A stretch of DNA of 19,833 nt from positions 1-19,833 of the forward strand of contig DVOF01000058.1 in assembly GCA_018713805.1 (NCBI GenBank), in the 5' to 3' direction. Origin of the DNA: Candidatus Aphodoplasma excrementigallinarum. Its GTDB lineage: Bacteria; Bacillota; Clostridia; UBA1381; UMGS1253. Below, piece by piece: positions 1 to 8,500 of this stretch (position 1 is its first letter; each line of letters begins with the position of its first letter). A program made the position numbers and the translations under genes. The notes under the pieces were generated by a model. That model saw only the letters and a list, made by a program, of their open reading frames with translations. It was not told the origin of the DNA and ran no database searches.

Positions 1-3
1 GTG

Positions 4-9
4 TATAAT
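4..9 (+). promoter_or_regulatory. Putative -10 box upstream of hprK
   Basis: A perfect TATAAT hexamer lies 53 bases before the TTG start of hprK, with an AT-rich stretch after it. The matching -35 region would lie outside the window, so only half of the promoter can be seen. If real, transcription would start near base 16 and drive hprK and probably the genes behind it. Confidence 0.4.
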
Positions 10-47
10 ATATCATGTATAGATATGGTAAAAATATTCCCCTGTAC

Positions 48-57
48 AAAGGAGGAG
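48..57 (+). promoter_or_regulatory. Ribosome binding site that fixes the hprK start
   Basis: AAAGGAGGAG ends 5 bases before the TTG at 63. The reading frame is open further upstream to an ATG at 15, but that codon has no Shine-Dalgarno sequence and would put the ribosome binding site inside the gene. TTG at 63 is therefore the preferred start. Confidence 0.75.
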
Positions 58-62
58 AAGCC

Positions 63-1004
63 TTGAACAAGCAGCAGTTTTCGATTCCGCTGTCGCGCAT
101 CGTCAGCGAGTTTCACCTGGAGAAAATATACGAATCGTCCGACTTTGCGGATATTGAGGTCACAAGCAGCGAGGTCAACCGCCCCGGTACGCAGCTCGTC
201 GGGTTTTTCGACTATTTTGACCCCCGCCGGATCCAGATCCTCGGCAAGGTCGAGATATCGTACCTGCACGGGTTTACGCACGAGCAGCGGCTCGCGTGCT
301 TTGATAAGCTCGTTGGGACGAAAATTCCCATGATTGTGGTTACGCGCTCGCTTGAGATCTTTCCCGAGCTTTTGGAAGCGGCGAAAAAGCACGACGTTTC
401 CATCTTCCGCTGCGGCGAGAGCACATCCTATTTTATGAGCGCGCTCATCAGCTATCTAAACGTCCACCTTGCGCCGCGCATTACGCGCCACGGCGTATTG
501 CTGGAGGTACACGGCGAGGGCGTCCTGATTCTGGGCGAGAGCGGCGTCGGCAAGAGCGAAACGGCGGTCGAACTCGTCAAGCGCGGGCACCGCTTTGTCG
601 CAGACGACGCAGTGGAATTAAAGCGTGTGTCCGACCGGACGCTCGTTGGCACCGCGCCGGAAAACATCCGCTATTTTATCGAGATACGCGGCATTGGCAT
701 CGTCGATATCCGCCGCCTGTTCGGCATGGGCTCTGTCAAGGAGACGGAGCGGGTCGACATGATCATCCACCTCGAACCGTGGGAGGAGGCCAAGCAGTAC
801 GACCGGCTTGGGCTGGTGGACGAATATACGAATATTTTAGGCGTCAACATCCCGTCGGTCACGGTCCCCGTGCGGCCGGGGCGGAACCTTGCTGTCATCG
901 TCGAGGTGGCCGCGATGAATAACCGTCAGAAGCGCATGGGCTACAACGCGGCGGAGGAGCTGAACCAGCGCCTGCTCCATCAGCTCGAGCAGGGCGCGAA
1001 CTGA
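63..1004 (+). CDS. hprK: HPr kinase/phosphorylase
   Basis: This bifunctional enzyme phosphorylates HPr on a serine and removes that phosphate again. In Bacillota it is the sensor step of carbon catabolite repression, acting in the cytoplasm. The 313-residue protein has the usual family length. The N-terminal domain covers about residues 1-130. The catalytic domain has the Walker A loop GESGVGKS at 158-165, an Asp pair at 181-182, the HprK signature EIRGIGIVDI at 207-216, and the conserved C-terminal segment from VRPGRNLAV (270) to RMGYN. The start is TTG at 63, chosen for its ribosome binding site. The gene is followed after 35 bases by a PHP hydrolase. No HPr (ptsH) or crh gene is in the window, so its substrate is encoded elsewhere. 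Identification is secure. Confidence 0.96.
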   Translation: MNKQQFSIPLSRIVSEFHLEKIYESSDFADIEVTSSEVNRPGTQLVGFFDYFDPRRIQILGKVEISYLHGFTHEQRLACFDKLVGTKIPMIVVTRSLEIFPELLEAAKKHDVSIFRCGESTSYFMSALISYLNVHLAPRITRHGVLLEVHGEGVLILGESGVGKSETAVELVKRGHRFVADDAVELKRVSDRTLVGTAPENIRYFIEIRGIGIVDIRRLFGMGSVKETERVDMIIHLEPWEEAKQYDRLGLVDEYTNILGVNIPSVTVPVRPGRNLAVIVEVAAMNNRQKRMGYNAAEELNQRLLHQLEQGAN

Positions 1005-1039
1005 GCGGGGAAACCAACACAAGGAGGCCTTTTCATCCA

Positions 1040-1765
1040 ATGAAAATATTAGTCGATACGCATACGCACACGAGCGCCTCTGCACACGCCTATTCCACGC
1101 TGGAGGAGAATGTCCGCCACGCGGCGGACATCGGGCTGGAGGCCATCGCCATGACGAACCACGCGCCCGGCATGCCCGACGCGCCGCATATCTGGCACTT
1201 TATGAATATGGCGGCCAACATCCCGCGTGAGATTGGCGGCGTGAAAATCCTTTACGGTGTGGAAGCGGACATCCTGGACACGGACGGGACGCTCGACATT
1301 GAGGCAGGCGTGCTGTCTATGCTCGACGTGGTAATCGCGTCGATGCACCGCGACACCTTTACGCCCCAGACGCGCAAGGCGCATACGCAGGCGTATTTGA
1401 ACGTCCTGCAAAACCCATATGTGGACATCATCGGGCACAGCGGGTCGCCCGACTACGAATACAATGTGGACACCGTGCTCGCCCTTGCAAAAAAAGAGGG
1501 CAAGATGATTGAGATCAACAACAATTCGCATCTGGTGCGGCGCGGCAACATTGAAAACTGCAAGCATATTGCACAGCGGTGCATGGAACTGGGCGTCTAC
1601 GTCGTTGTCGGCTCGGACGCGCATATCTCCTGCAACGTCGGTAACTTTTCTGAGGCAGTCAATATGCTCAGTGAAATCGGCTTCCCAGAGGAGCTGATTG
1701 CAAACACTTCGCTCGACAAATTTTTGTCCATCCTGCGCCAGCGCAAGCTGGTCGGCGGGCTTTGA
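1040..1765 (+). CDS. PHP-domain metal-dependent phosphoesterase, YcdX-like
   Basis: A 241-residue protein made of a single PHP domain, close in layout to E. coli YcdX, a trinuclear-zinc phosphatase of uncertain natural substrate. All the expected metal ligands are visible: His8 and His10 (HTH), His16, His41 (TNHAP), Glu75 (GVEAD), the His of ASMH, the His of IIGHSG, and the Asp and His of GSDAH. The DAPHIWHF segment at about 47-54 is also typical of YcdX. The start is ATG at 1040 behind AAGGAGG at 1020-1026, a rather long spacer of 13 bases. It lies 35 bases after hprK and 42 before the glucokinase gene, so it is probably in the same transcript. The position suggests a sugar-phosphate or nucleotide substrate, but that is a guess. 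A histidinol phosphatase (HisK-type) role is less likely, since no his genes are near. Confidence 0.85.
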   Translation: MKILVDTHTHTSASAHAYSTLEENVRHAADIGLEAIAMTNHAPGMPDAPHIWHFMNMAANIPREIGGVKILYGVEADILDTDGTLDIEAGVLSMLDVVIASMHRDTFTPQTRKAHTQAYLNVLQNPYVDIIGHSGSPDYEYNVDTVLALAKKEGKMIEINNNSHLVRRGNIENCKHIAQRCMELGVYVVVGSDAHISCNVGNFSEAVNMLSEIGFPEELIANTSLDKFLSILRQRKLVGGL

Positions 1766-1807
1766 TAGAAAATTATTTTTATTTAAGAAATATAGGAGGA
1801 AGATGAC

Positions 1808-2764
1808 ATGTACATAGGAATCGATTTGGGCGGCACCGGGATCAAGGCGGGGCTTGTGGACGACAACTACAAGATCCTGCACACGGCGAGCGTGCCCACC
1901 GGCGCGCAGCGCCACTACAGCGAGATCATCAAAGATATGGCGATGCTTGCCATCCGCGTGACGGAGGAGGCCGGCTTTGACATCAAAAAGGATGTAAAAA
2001 GCGTCGGCATCGGCTCGCCGGGAACGTGCGACAGTAAAAACGGGATTCTCGTTTACTCGAACAACATCAACTTTGAAAACGTACCCATGCGGGAAGAGAT
2101 GAACAAATACATCGACCTGCCCATCTATATCGGCAACGACGCAAACGTGGCCGCGCTCGGCGAGTTTATGGTGCTCGACGACAAGGACGTCAATCACATG
2201 GTTGCCATCACGCTCGGCACGGGCATCGGCGGCGGCGTGATCATCAACAAAAAGATTTACGACGGGTTCAACGGCGCTGCGGCGGAGATCGGCCATTTCC
2301 AGGTACAGATGATTGGCGGCGAGGCATGCACCTGCGGGCGGCACGGCTGCTGGGAGGCGTATGGTTCCGTAACGGCGCTCATCCGCGAAACAAGGCGTGC
2401 AGTTGAAAAACACCCGGACTGCGACATGGCAAACGACGTTGCGGCGCACGACGGGCATATCAATGGCAAAACGGCGTTTATATGGGCGAAAAACGGCGAC
2501 CCGGTTGCACAGGAGGTCGTGGACAATTATATCCACGCGGTTGCAGAAGGGATCGTATCTGTTATCAATATCTTCCAGCCGGAGGTGCTGGTGATTGGCG
2601 GCGCTATCTCCAAGGAGGGCGACTACCTTTTAAACCCGATCAAAAAGATCGTCGAAAAGTTCCGCTATTCGCGCTCGGTCCCGCAGACGGAAATCCGCAT
2701 TGCAAAGCTTGGCAACGACGCGGGCATCATCGGCGCAGCGCTGCTCGGCGCAGATGTAAAATAA
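1808..2764 (+). CDS. glcK: ROK-family sugar kinase, probably glucokinase
   Basis: The gene encodes a 318-residue ROK kinase, most likely the enzyme that phosphorylates free cytoplasmic glucose to glucose 6-phosphate with ATP. Visible elements are the phosphate loop DLGGTGIKAG at 6-15, the catalytic Asp111 in GNDAN, the TLGTGIGGGV nucleotide loop at about 135-144, the sugar-binding EIGH at 160-163, and the zinc motif with His163, Cys174, Cys176 and Cys181. NNINFENVP at about 85-93 resembles ROK glucokinases more than the repressors, and there is no N-terminal DNA-binding domain, so it is an enzyme rather than an Nagc/XylR-type regulator. ATG at 1808 follows AGGAGGA at 1794-1800. Specificity for glucose is inferred; N-acetylmannosamine or fructose kinase cannot be excluded. 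Placement next to hprK and upstream of pfkA fits central sugar metabolism. Confidence 0.87.
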   Translation: MYIGIDLGGTGIKAGLVDDNYKILHTASVPTGAQRHYSEIIKDMAMLAIRVTEEAGFDIKKDVKSVGIGSPGTCDSKNGILVYSNNINFENVPMREEMNKYIDLPIYIGNDANVAALGEFMVLDDKDVNHMVAITLGTGIGGGVIINKKIYDGFNGAAAEIGHFQVQMIGGEACTCGRHGCWEAYGSVTALIRETRRAVEKHPDCDMANDVAAHDGHINGKTAFIWAKNGDPVAQEVVDNYIHAVAEGIVSVINIFQPEVLVIGGAISKEGDYLLNPIKKIVEKFRYSRSVPQTEIRIAKLGNDAGIIGAALLGADVK

Positions 2765-2791
2765 AATTTCAATCAGATTTTGGAGGTCTTT

Positions 2792-3700
2792 ATGAGCCTG
2801 TCTTCGGAGGTAAAACGCGCACTGACAGATATTTGCACGGATACCGTGTTCGACGAACCAATGAGTCGCCACACGTCGTTTAAAATCGGCGGGCCGGCGG
2901 ATGCGCTCGCAGAGCCGTCCGAAACAGAAGAGATTGGCAAAATCATAAGCGTTTGCAAACGCTATGGCATAGATTATTTTATCATGGGCAACGGCACGAA
3001 CCTGCTCGTTTCCGACGCGGGCTTCCGCGGCGTTGTCATCAAGCTGCAAAAACACATGGCCGCTATGCAAATCGACGGCGATAAAATGACAGCCGGCGCG
3101 GGCGTGCTGCTGAGCCAGATTGCCAACGCGGCGCTTCGGGCGTCTCTGACTGGCTTTGAGCGGCTCGGCGGTATCCCGGGCACGCTCGGCGGCGCGGTGT
3201 ATATGAACGCCGGCGCGTACGGCTCGGAAATGCGCGATGTTGTCGTGTCCTCCGCCTTTGTCGACGGCGCGGGCAACACCGGCGTTATCACAGGCGGCGC
3301 GCACCAGTTCGGCTACCGGAAAAGCATATATGCCGGCAGCGACAAGGTGGTCGTTTCCGCTGTCTTGCAGCTGGCGCCGGGCGATGCGGAGGAGATCAAA
3401 CGCACGATGGCGGAGTATACGAAACGGCGCTGCGATAAGCAGCCGCTCAACCTGCCGAGCTGCGGCTCGACCTTTAAGCGTCCGGAGGGGCACTTTGCCG
3501 GCGCGCTGATCGAGGCGGCGGGCCTGAAGGGGTACCGCATTGGCGGCGCGCAGGTGAGTGAAAAGCACGCGGGCTTTATCGTCAATGCCGGCGGCGCGAC
3601 AGCCGCAGACGTAATGCGGCTCGTCGAGCATATTAAAAACGAAGTATACAGGACAAGCGGCGTCACGCTCGAGTGCGAGATGAAGACGCTGGGGATGTAG
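2792..3700 (+). CDS. murB: UDP-N-acetylenolpyruvoylglucosamine reductase
   Basis: MurB makes UDP-N-acetylmuramic acid by NADPH-dependent reduction, the second committed step of peptidoglycan synthesis; it is a cytoplasmic FAD enzyme. The 302-residue protein shows the FAD-binding motifs MGNGTNLLVSD at 65-75 and GIPGTLGGAVYMNAGAYG at 127-144, YRKS at 175-178, and the active-site GSTFKRP with Ser226 as the likely proton donor. The length and absence of the extra loop fit the short (type II) form of Gram-positive bacteria. The start is ATG at 2792 behind TGGAGG at 2781-2786; a TTG at 2780 would place the ribosome site inside the gene. It is 27 bases after the glucokinase gene and 29 before rapZ. 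Identification is secure. Confidence 0.96.
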   Translation: MSLSSEVKRALTDICTDTVFDEPMSRHTSFKIGGPADALAEPSETEEIGKIISVCKRYGIDYFIMGNGTNLLVSDAGFRGVVIKLQKHMAAMQIDGDKMTAGAGVLLSQIANAALRASLTGFERLGGIPGTLGGAVYMNAGAYGSEMRDVVVSSAFVDGAGNTGVITGGAHQFGYRKSIYAGSDKVVVSAVLQLAPGDAEEIKRTMAEYTKRRCDKQPLNLPSCGSTFKRPEGHFAGALIEAAGLKGYRIGGAQVSEKHAGFIVNAGGATAADVMRLVEHIKNEVYRTSGVTLECEMKTLGM

Positions 3701-3729
3701 CAACGCCAATACACAAAGGAGGTACCACT

Positions 3730-4593
3730 ATGCGCTTTATCATCATTACCGGCCTGTCCGGCGCGGGCAAAACGCAGGTCATCCGCTGTCTGGAAGACCT
3801 CGACTACTACTGCATCGACAATATGCCGCCGGCGCTGATTCCGAAATTTGCGGAGATTTGTTATTCGTCCAACGGTAAGATTGATAAGGTAGCAATGGTC
3901 ATCGACATCCGCGGCGGCGACATGTTCAACGAATTGTATAACGAGCTCAACGTCCTGAAAGCGTCCGGCTACAACTATGAGGTGTTGTTTTTGGAGGCGA
4001 GCGACGAGGTGCTCGTCAAGCGGTATAAGGAAACGCGGCGCATGCACCCGCTTGCGCGCGGGGGCGGCCTGATTGAAGGGATTCAGAAGGAGCGCAGCAT
4101 TTTGGAGTTTGTGCGCAACAAGGCCAACCACGTCATCGACACGTCGAACTTTACGACTGCGCAGCTCAAGGACGCGGTGCGGGAGCTGTTCGAGGGGTCG
4201 GCGGGCGGCGGCGGAATCGTCGTCAACGTGCAGTCGTTCGGGTTCAAGTATGGGATTATCTTAGACGGCGACCTCGTCTTTGACGTGCGTTTTCTGCCCA
4301 ACCCGTTTTATAAGGAAAATTTGAAAAACCACACCGGCCTCGACGAGGACGTGCAGGAATATGTGCTCAAGTTTGAGCAGACGAAGGAGTTTCTCGGCAA
4401 GCTCAACGATATGGTGACTTATCTTCTGCCCTACTACATCGAAGAGGGCAAAAGCCAGCTCGTGATCGGTATCGGCTGTACGGGTGGGAAGCACCGCAGC
4501 GTCACGATTGCGCTGCAGCTCTATAACCACCTGAAGGCGGCGGGCTACAACGCAGTCCTCAGCCACCGCGACATTCACAAAGACCACTATTGA
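3730..4593 (+). CDS. rapZ: RNase adapter / nucleotide-binding protein RapZ (YvcJ family)
   Basis: RapZ-family proteins bind nucleotides. In E. coli RapZ senses glucosamine 6-phosphate and guides RNase E to a small RNA controlling GlmS; the Bacillus homologue YvcJ has GTPase activity and an unclear role. The 287-residue protein has the Walker A loop GLSGAGKT at 8-15, the DDY-like segment LEDLDYYCIDNMP at about 21-33, a second acidic motif in VIDIRGG, and the conserved C-terminal CTGGKHRS at 250-257 that belongs to the metabolite/RNA-binding domain. ATG at 3730 sits 7 bases behind AAAGGAGGT (3714-3722); the open frame upstream of it overlaps murB and is not used. whiA follows after 14 bases, without the yvcK gene that often stands between them. 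The pairing with murB fits amino-sugar and wall precursor control. Confidence 0.95.
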   Translation: MRFIIITGLSGAGKTQVIRCLEDLDYYCIDNMPPALIPKFAEICYSSNGKIDKVAMVIDIRGGDMFNELYNELNVLKASGYNYEVLFLEASDEVLVKRYKETRRMHPLARGGGLIEGIQKERSILEFVRNKANHVIDTSNFTTAQLKDAVRELFEGSAGGGGIVVNVQSFGFKYGIILDGDLVFDVRFLPNPFYKENLKNHTGLDEDVQEYVLKFEQTKEFLGKLNDMVTYLLPYYIEEGKSQLVIGIGCTGGKHRSVTIALQLYNHLKAAGYNAVLSHRDIHKDHY

Positions 4594-4607
4594 TACGGAG
4601 GGATGTT

Positions 4608-5507
4608 ATGTCCTTTGCATCAAAGATCAAGGAGAGCCTGTGCAGGACGCAGGCGGACCGGCCCTGCTGCCGGACAGCGGAGCTGACGGCGCTCGTCTGC
4701 TTTGCCGGGACGTATGCGCAGGGGCGGCTGAAAATCAAGACCGAGCATGAGAGCGTCGCACAGAGAGTTGTGACGCTCTTATCTGACCTGTTGGGCGAGG
4801 GCGGCTGCGCCTATGAGCGGCCAAAGCGGGAGAGCGGGTGGCATACGGTCACCGTTTCCGGCTATGCGGCGGAGAGCCTGTTTGACGCGCTCTCGCTGTA
4901 CCAAAACGGCGTCGTCACGCTCTGCCCAGCGGACGTGTCCCGCCTTTCCGCGTGCTGCCGGACGGCATTTTTACGCGGGGCATTTTTGGGCGGCGGCTCC
5001 ATGTCCGACCCGGAAAAGAACTACCATCTCGAATTTGTCACAAAAAATGCGCCGCTCGCCGACCGGCTCTATGAGCTGCTGGAGGCGTTGTCGTTTCCGG
5101 CAAAGATCACCGTGCGGAAAAACAGCTTTGTCGTCTACATCAAGGAAAGCGAGGCGATTGCCCAGCTTTTGGGGCTGATTGGCGCGGGCGGGCCGATGAT
5201 GGAGTTTTATAACATCAAAATCGAACGCGAACTGCGCAACACGGTCAACCGGCAGGTCAACTGTGACAGCGCAAACCTGGATAAAATCACGGCGGCGGCC
5301 GGACGGCAGATCGCCGCGATTGAGAAAATCCGCCGCACGATCGGCTTTGACAGCCTGCCGCCGGTGCTTAGCGAGATGGCGGCGCTGCGGCTGGAAAACC
5401 CGGAAATGTCACTGAGCGAGCTTGGCGCGCTCTTAGACCCGCCGATCGGGAAGTCCGGCGTGAACCACCGGCTCGAGCGCATATGTGAGATTGCCGGCTC
5501 ATTGTAA
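4608..5507 (+). CDS. whiA: DNA-binding protein WhiA
   Basis: WhiA is a DNA-binding protein of Gram-positive bacteria linked to cell division and chromosome segregation (sporulation in Streptomyces). The 299-residue product has the LAGLIDADG-like N-terminal fold, with the highly conserved RGAFLGGGSMSDPEKNYHLE segment at roughly residues 123-142, and a C-terminal helix-turn-helix around LSELGALLDPPIGKSGVNHR near residues 268-287. Catalytic acidic residues of homing endonucleases are not expected in this family. ATG at 4608 follows CGGAGGG at 4596-4602; translation from an upstream in-frame codon at 4590 would begin inside the rapZ stop region and lacks a ribosome site. The rapZ-whiA neighbourhood is typical of Bacillota, which supports the call. 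The C-terminus ends 27 bases before dnaE. Confidence 0.95.
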   Translation: MSFASKIKESLCRTQADRPCCRTAELTALVCFAGTYAQGRLKIKTEHESVAQRVVTLLSDLLGEGGCAYERPKRESGWHTVTVSGYAAESLFDALSLYQNGVVTLCPADVSRLSACCRTAFLRGAFLGGGSMSDPEKNYHLEFVTKNAPLADRLYELLEALSFPAKITVRKNSFVVYIKESEAIAQLLGLIGAGGPMMEFYNIKIERELRNTVNRQVNCDSANLDKITAAAGRQIAAIEKIRRTIGFDSLPPVLSEMAALRLENPEMSLSELGALLDPPIGKSGVNHRLERICEIAGSL

Positions 5508-5534
5508 TATCAATCTTGGAAAGGAGGCGCGTCC

Positions 5535-8500
5535 ATGCCCGAAATCGTGGAATTTACCCATTTACACGTCCATACGGAGTACAGCCTGCTTGACGGCGCA
5601 GCGCCGGTGGACAAGCTTGTAAAAAAGGCGAAGAGCATGAATATGCGCGCGCTCGCCATCACCGACCACGGCGTGATGTACGGCGTAATCGACTTTTATA
5701 AGGCCGCGGTCGCGGAAGGGATCAAGCCGATCATCGGCTGCGAGGTCTACGTTGCGCCGCGCACGCGCTTTGATAAGCAGCACGAGTACGACAGCGATTT
5801 GTCGCACCTTGTCCTGCTGGCAAAGGACAACGACGGCTATCACAACCTGATTAAGCTTGTGTCCGACGCGTCGATCGAGGGGTTTTACTACCGGCCGCGC
5901 GTCGACCATGACCTGCTGCGCCGTTACAGCGGCGGGCTGGTCTGCCTGTCGGCGTGCCTTGCGGGCGAAATCCCGAAGCTGCTGCTCGCAGGCGACTACG
6001 CGGGCGCAAGGGAGCGCGCCCTGCTCTACCAGGATATCTATGGCAAGGAAAATTATTTTATTGAGATACAGGACCACGGCCTCGACGAGCAAAAACGCGT
6101 AAATCCCATGCTCGTCAAGTTGGCGCACGAGATCGGCGCAGGCCTTGTCGCGACGAACGACAGCCACTACATAGAAAAGTCGGACGCGCCGTACCAGGAC
6201 GTGCTCATGTGTATCCAGATGGGCAAGACGGTCGACGACCCCGACCGGATGAAGTTTGGGACGGACGAGTTTTACCTCAAGAGCGGCGTGCAGATGCAGG
6301 AGCTGTTCCCCTACGCGCCGGAAGCGATTGCAAACACGAACAAAATCGCGGACATGTGCAACGTCACGTTTGACTTTGACAAGACGTACCTGCCGCACTT
6401 CGACGTGCCGGAGGGCTACGACTCGTTTACCTATCTGCGCGATTTGTGCTACAAGGGCCTCGCGGAGCGGTATCACCCGGTCACAGCGCGGGAAACCGAC
6501 CGGCTCGAGTATGAGCTTGGCGTTATCCGGTCGATGGGGTATGTCGACTATTTCCTCATTGTATGGGACTTTATCAAATTTGCAAAGGACAACAAAATCC
6601 CCGTCGGGCCGGGGCGCGGCTCCGGCGCGGGCAGCATCGTGGCGTACAGCCTCAATATCACGACGATTGACCCGCTCAAGTACAGCCTGCTGTTCGAGCG
6701 GTTTCTGAACCCGGAGCGCGTCAGCATGCCGGATATCGACACGGATTTCTGTATTGACCGGCGCGGCGAGGTCATCGACTACGTGGTGCGCAAATACGGC
6801 GCAGACCACGTGGCGCAGATCATCACCTTCGGAACGCTGAAGGCGCGCGCCGCAGTGCGTGACGTAGGCCGCGCGCTGGGCGTGCCGCTCGCCACAGTCG
6901 ACATGGTGGCAAAGCTTGTCCCCAACGAGCTGAAAATGACGCTCGACAAGGCGCTCGACGTCAGCAATGAACTCTACGAGTTGTACCAGAGAGACGAAAC
7001 CGTCAAAAAGCTGATTGACACGGCGCGCGCCGTCGAGGGCCTGCCGCGCCACAGCGGCGTGCATGCCGCCGGCGTCGTCATCACGGGCGAGCCGGCCTCG
7101 TCGTACGTGCCGCTCCAGCTCAGCAAAGACGGTATCATCACAACGCAGTACCACATGGACAACGTCAGCGAGCTCGGCCTTTTGAAGATGGACTTCCTCG
7201 GCCTGCGCAACCTGACGGTCATCAAAAACGCCGTGGACAACATCAAGCTAAGCCGCGGCGAGGAGGTCGACATCGACCATATCGACTTTGAGCGGCCGGA
7301 GGTCTACGACATGATTTCCGCGGCGGATACGCTCGGCGTGTTCCAGCTTGAGAGCAACGGTATGCGCGACTTCATCAAGGAACTCAAGCCGCGCACGCTG
7401 GAGGATATCATCGCCGGCATCTCCCTGTTCCGCCCCGGCCCGATGGAGCAGATTCCGCGCTACATCCGCAACAAAAACAACCCGGACAAAATCACGTACA
7501 AGCACCCGCTCCTTGAGCCTATTTTGAACGTGACGTACGGGTGTATCATCTATCAGGAGCAGGTTTTGCAGATCGTGCAGAGCCTTGCGGGGTACCCGCT
7601 CGGGCGGGCGGACCTTTTGCGGCGCGCCATGAGCAAAAAGAAGCACGACGTAATGGAAAAGGAGCGCCAGTTCTTTATCTACGGCCAAAAAGACGGGGAT
7701 GGCAACGTCATCCTCGACGGCGCGATTGCGCGCGGCGTGAGCGAGAGCGTGGCGGCGAGCATCTTTGACGAGATCATGGACTTTGCCAGCTATGCGTTCA
7801 ACAAGTCGCATGCGGCGGCCTACGCTATCATCGCGTACCAGACTGCGTACCTGAAGCGGTTCTATACGCCGGAGTATATGGCAGCGCTGCTCAGCTCTAT
7901 GATGAGCAATACCACCAAAACAGTCGAGTATATCGCAGACTGTACGGCGCGGGGCATCTCCCTTCTGCCGCCAGACGTGAACAAAAGCTACTACCGCTTT
8001 ACCGTCGAGGACGGGAAAATCCGCTTTGGCCTCGAGGCGGTCAAAAACGTCGGCCACAAGCTGCTTCTCGACATTGCGCAGGAACGGGAAACAAACGGGC
8101 CGTTTAAGAGCTTTACCAACTTTTTGGAGCGCATGAGCGGGAAGGAACTGAACAAACGCTCGCTCGAGAGCCTCATCAAGTGCGGTGCGTTCGACTCGCT
8201 CGGCGCAAACCGCCGCCAGCTTATGGCGGTGTATGAGGATTTACTCTCCGGCATTACGGCGCAGAACCGGCAAAACATCGCCGGGCAGGTGTCGCTCTTT
8301 GACGACGGCGGCGCGCTCGGCGCGGAAGGCGATGCCGACGAGCTCCCGAACCTGCCGGAGTTTGATAAGCGCGAGCTGTTAAACATGGAAAAGGAAACGA
8401 TTGGGCTCTACCTCTCCGGCCACCCGCTCGACGATTACCGCGAGAAAATCACGCAGTATTCGAGCGCGAACACCGCGCAGATCAACGAACTTGCCACAGA

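Noticed and set aside
1049..2536. Long open frame on the minus strand (495 codons) opposite the PHP and glucokinase genes
   Set aside because: It lies exactly opposite two well-supported genes, crosses their boundary, has no family motif, and follows from their GC-rich third positions.
2630..4131. Overlapping long minus-strand frames opposite glcK, murB and rapZ
   Set aside because: Mirror images of the coding frames; no ribosome site or recognisable domain.
5562..7154. 530-codon minus-strand open frame inside dnaE
   Set aside because: Antisense to conserved DnaE domains; His/Arg/Val-rich low-quality composition, no motif, no plausible start signals.
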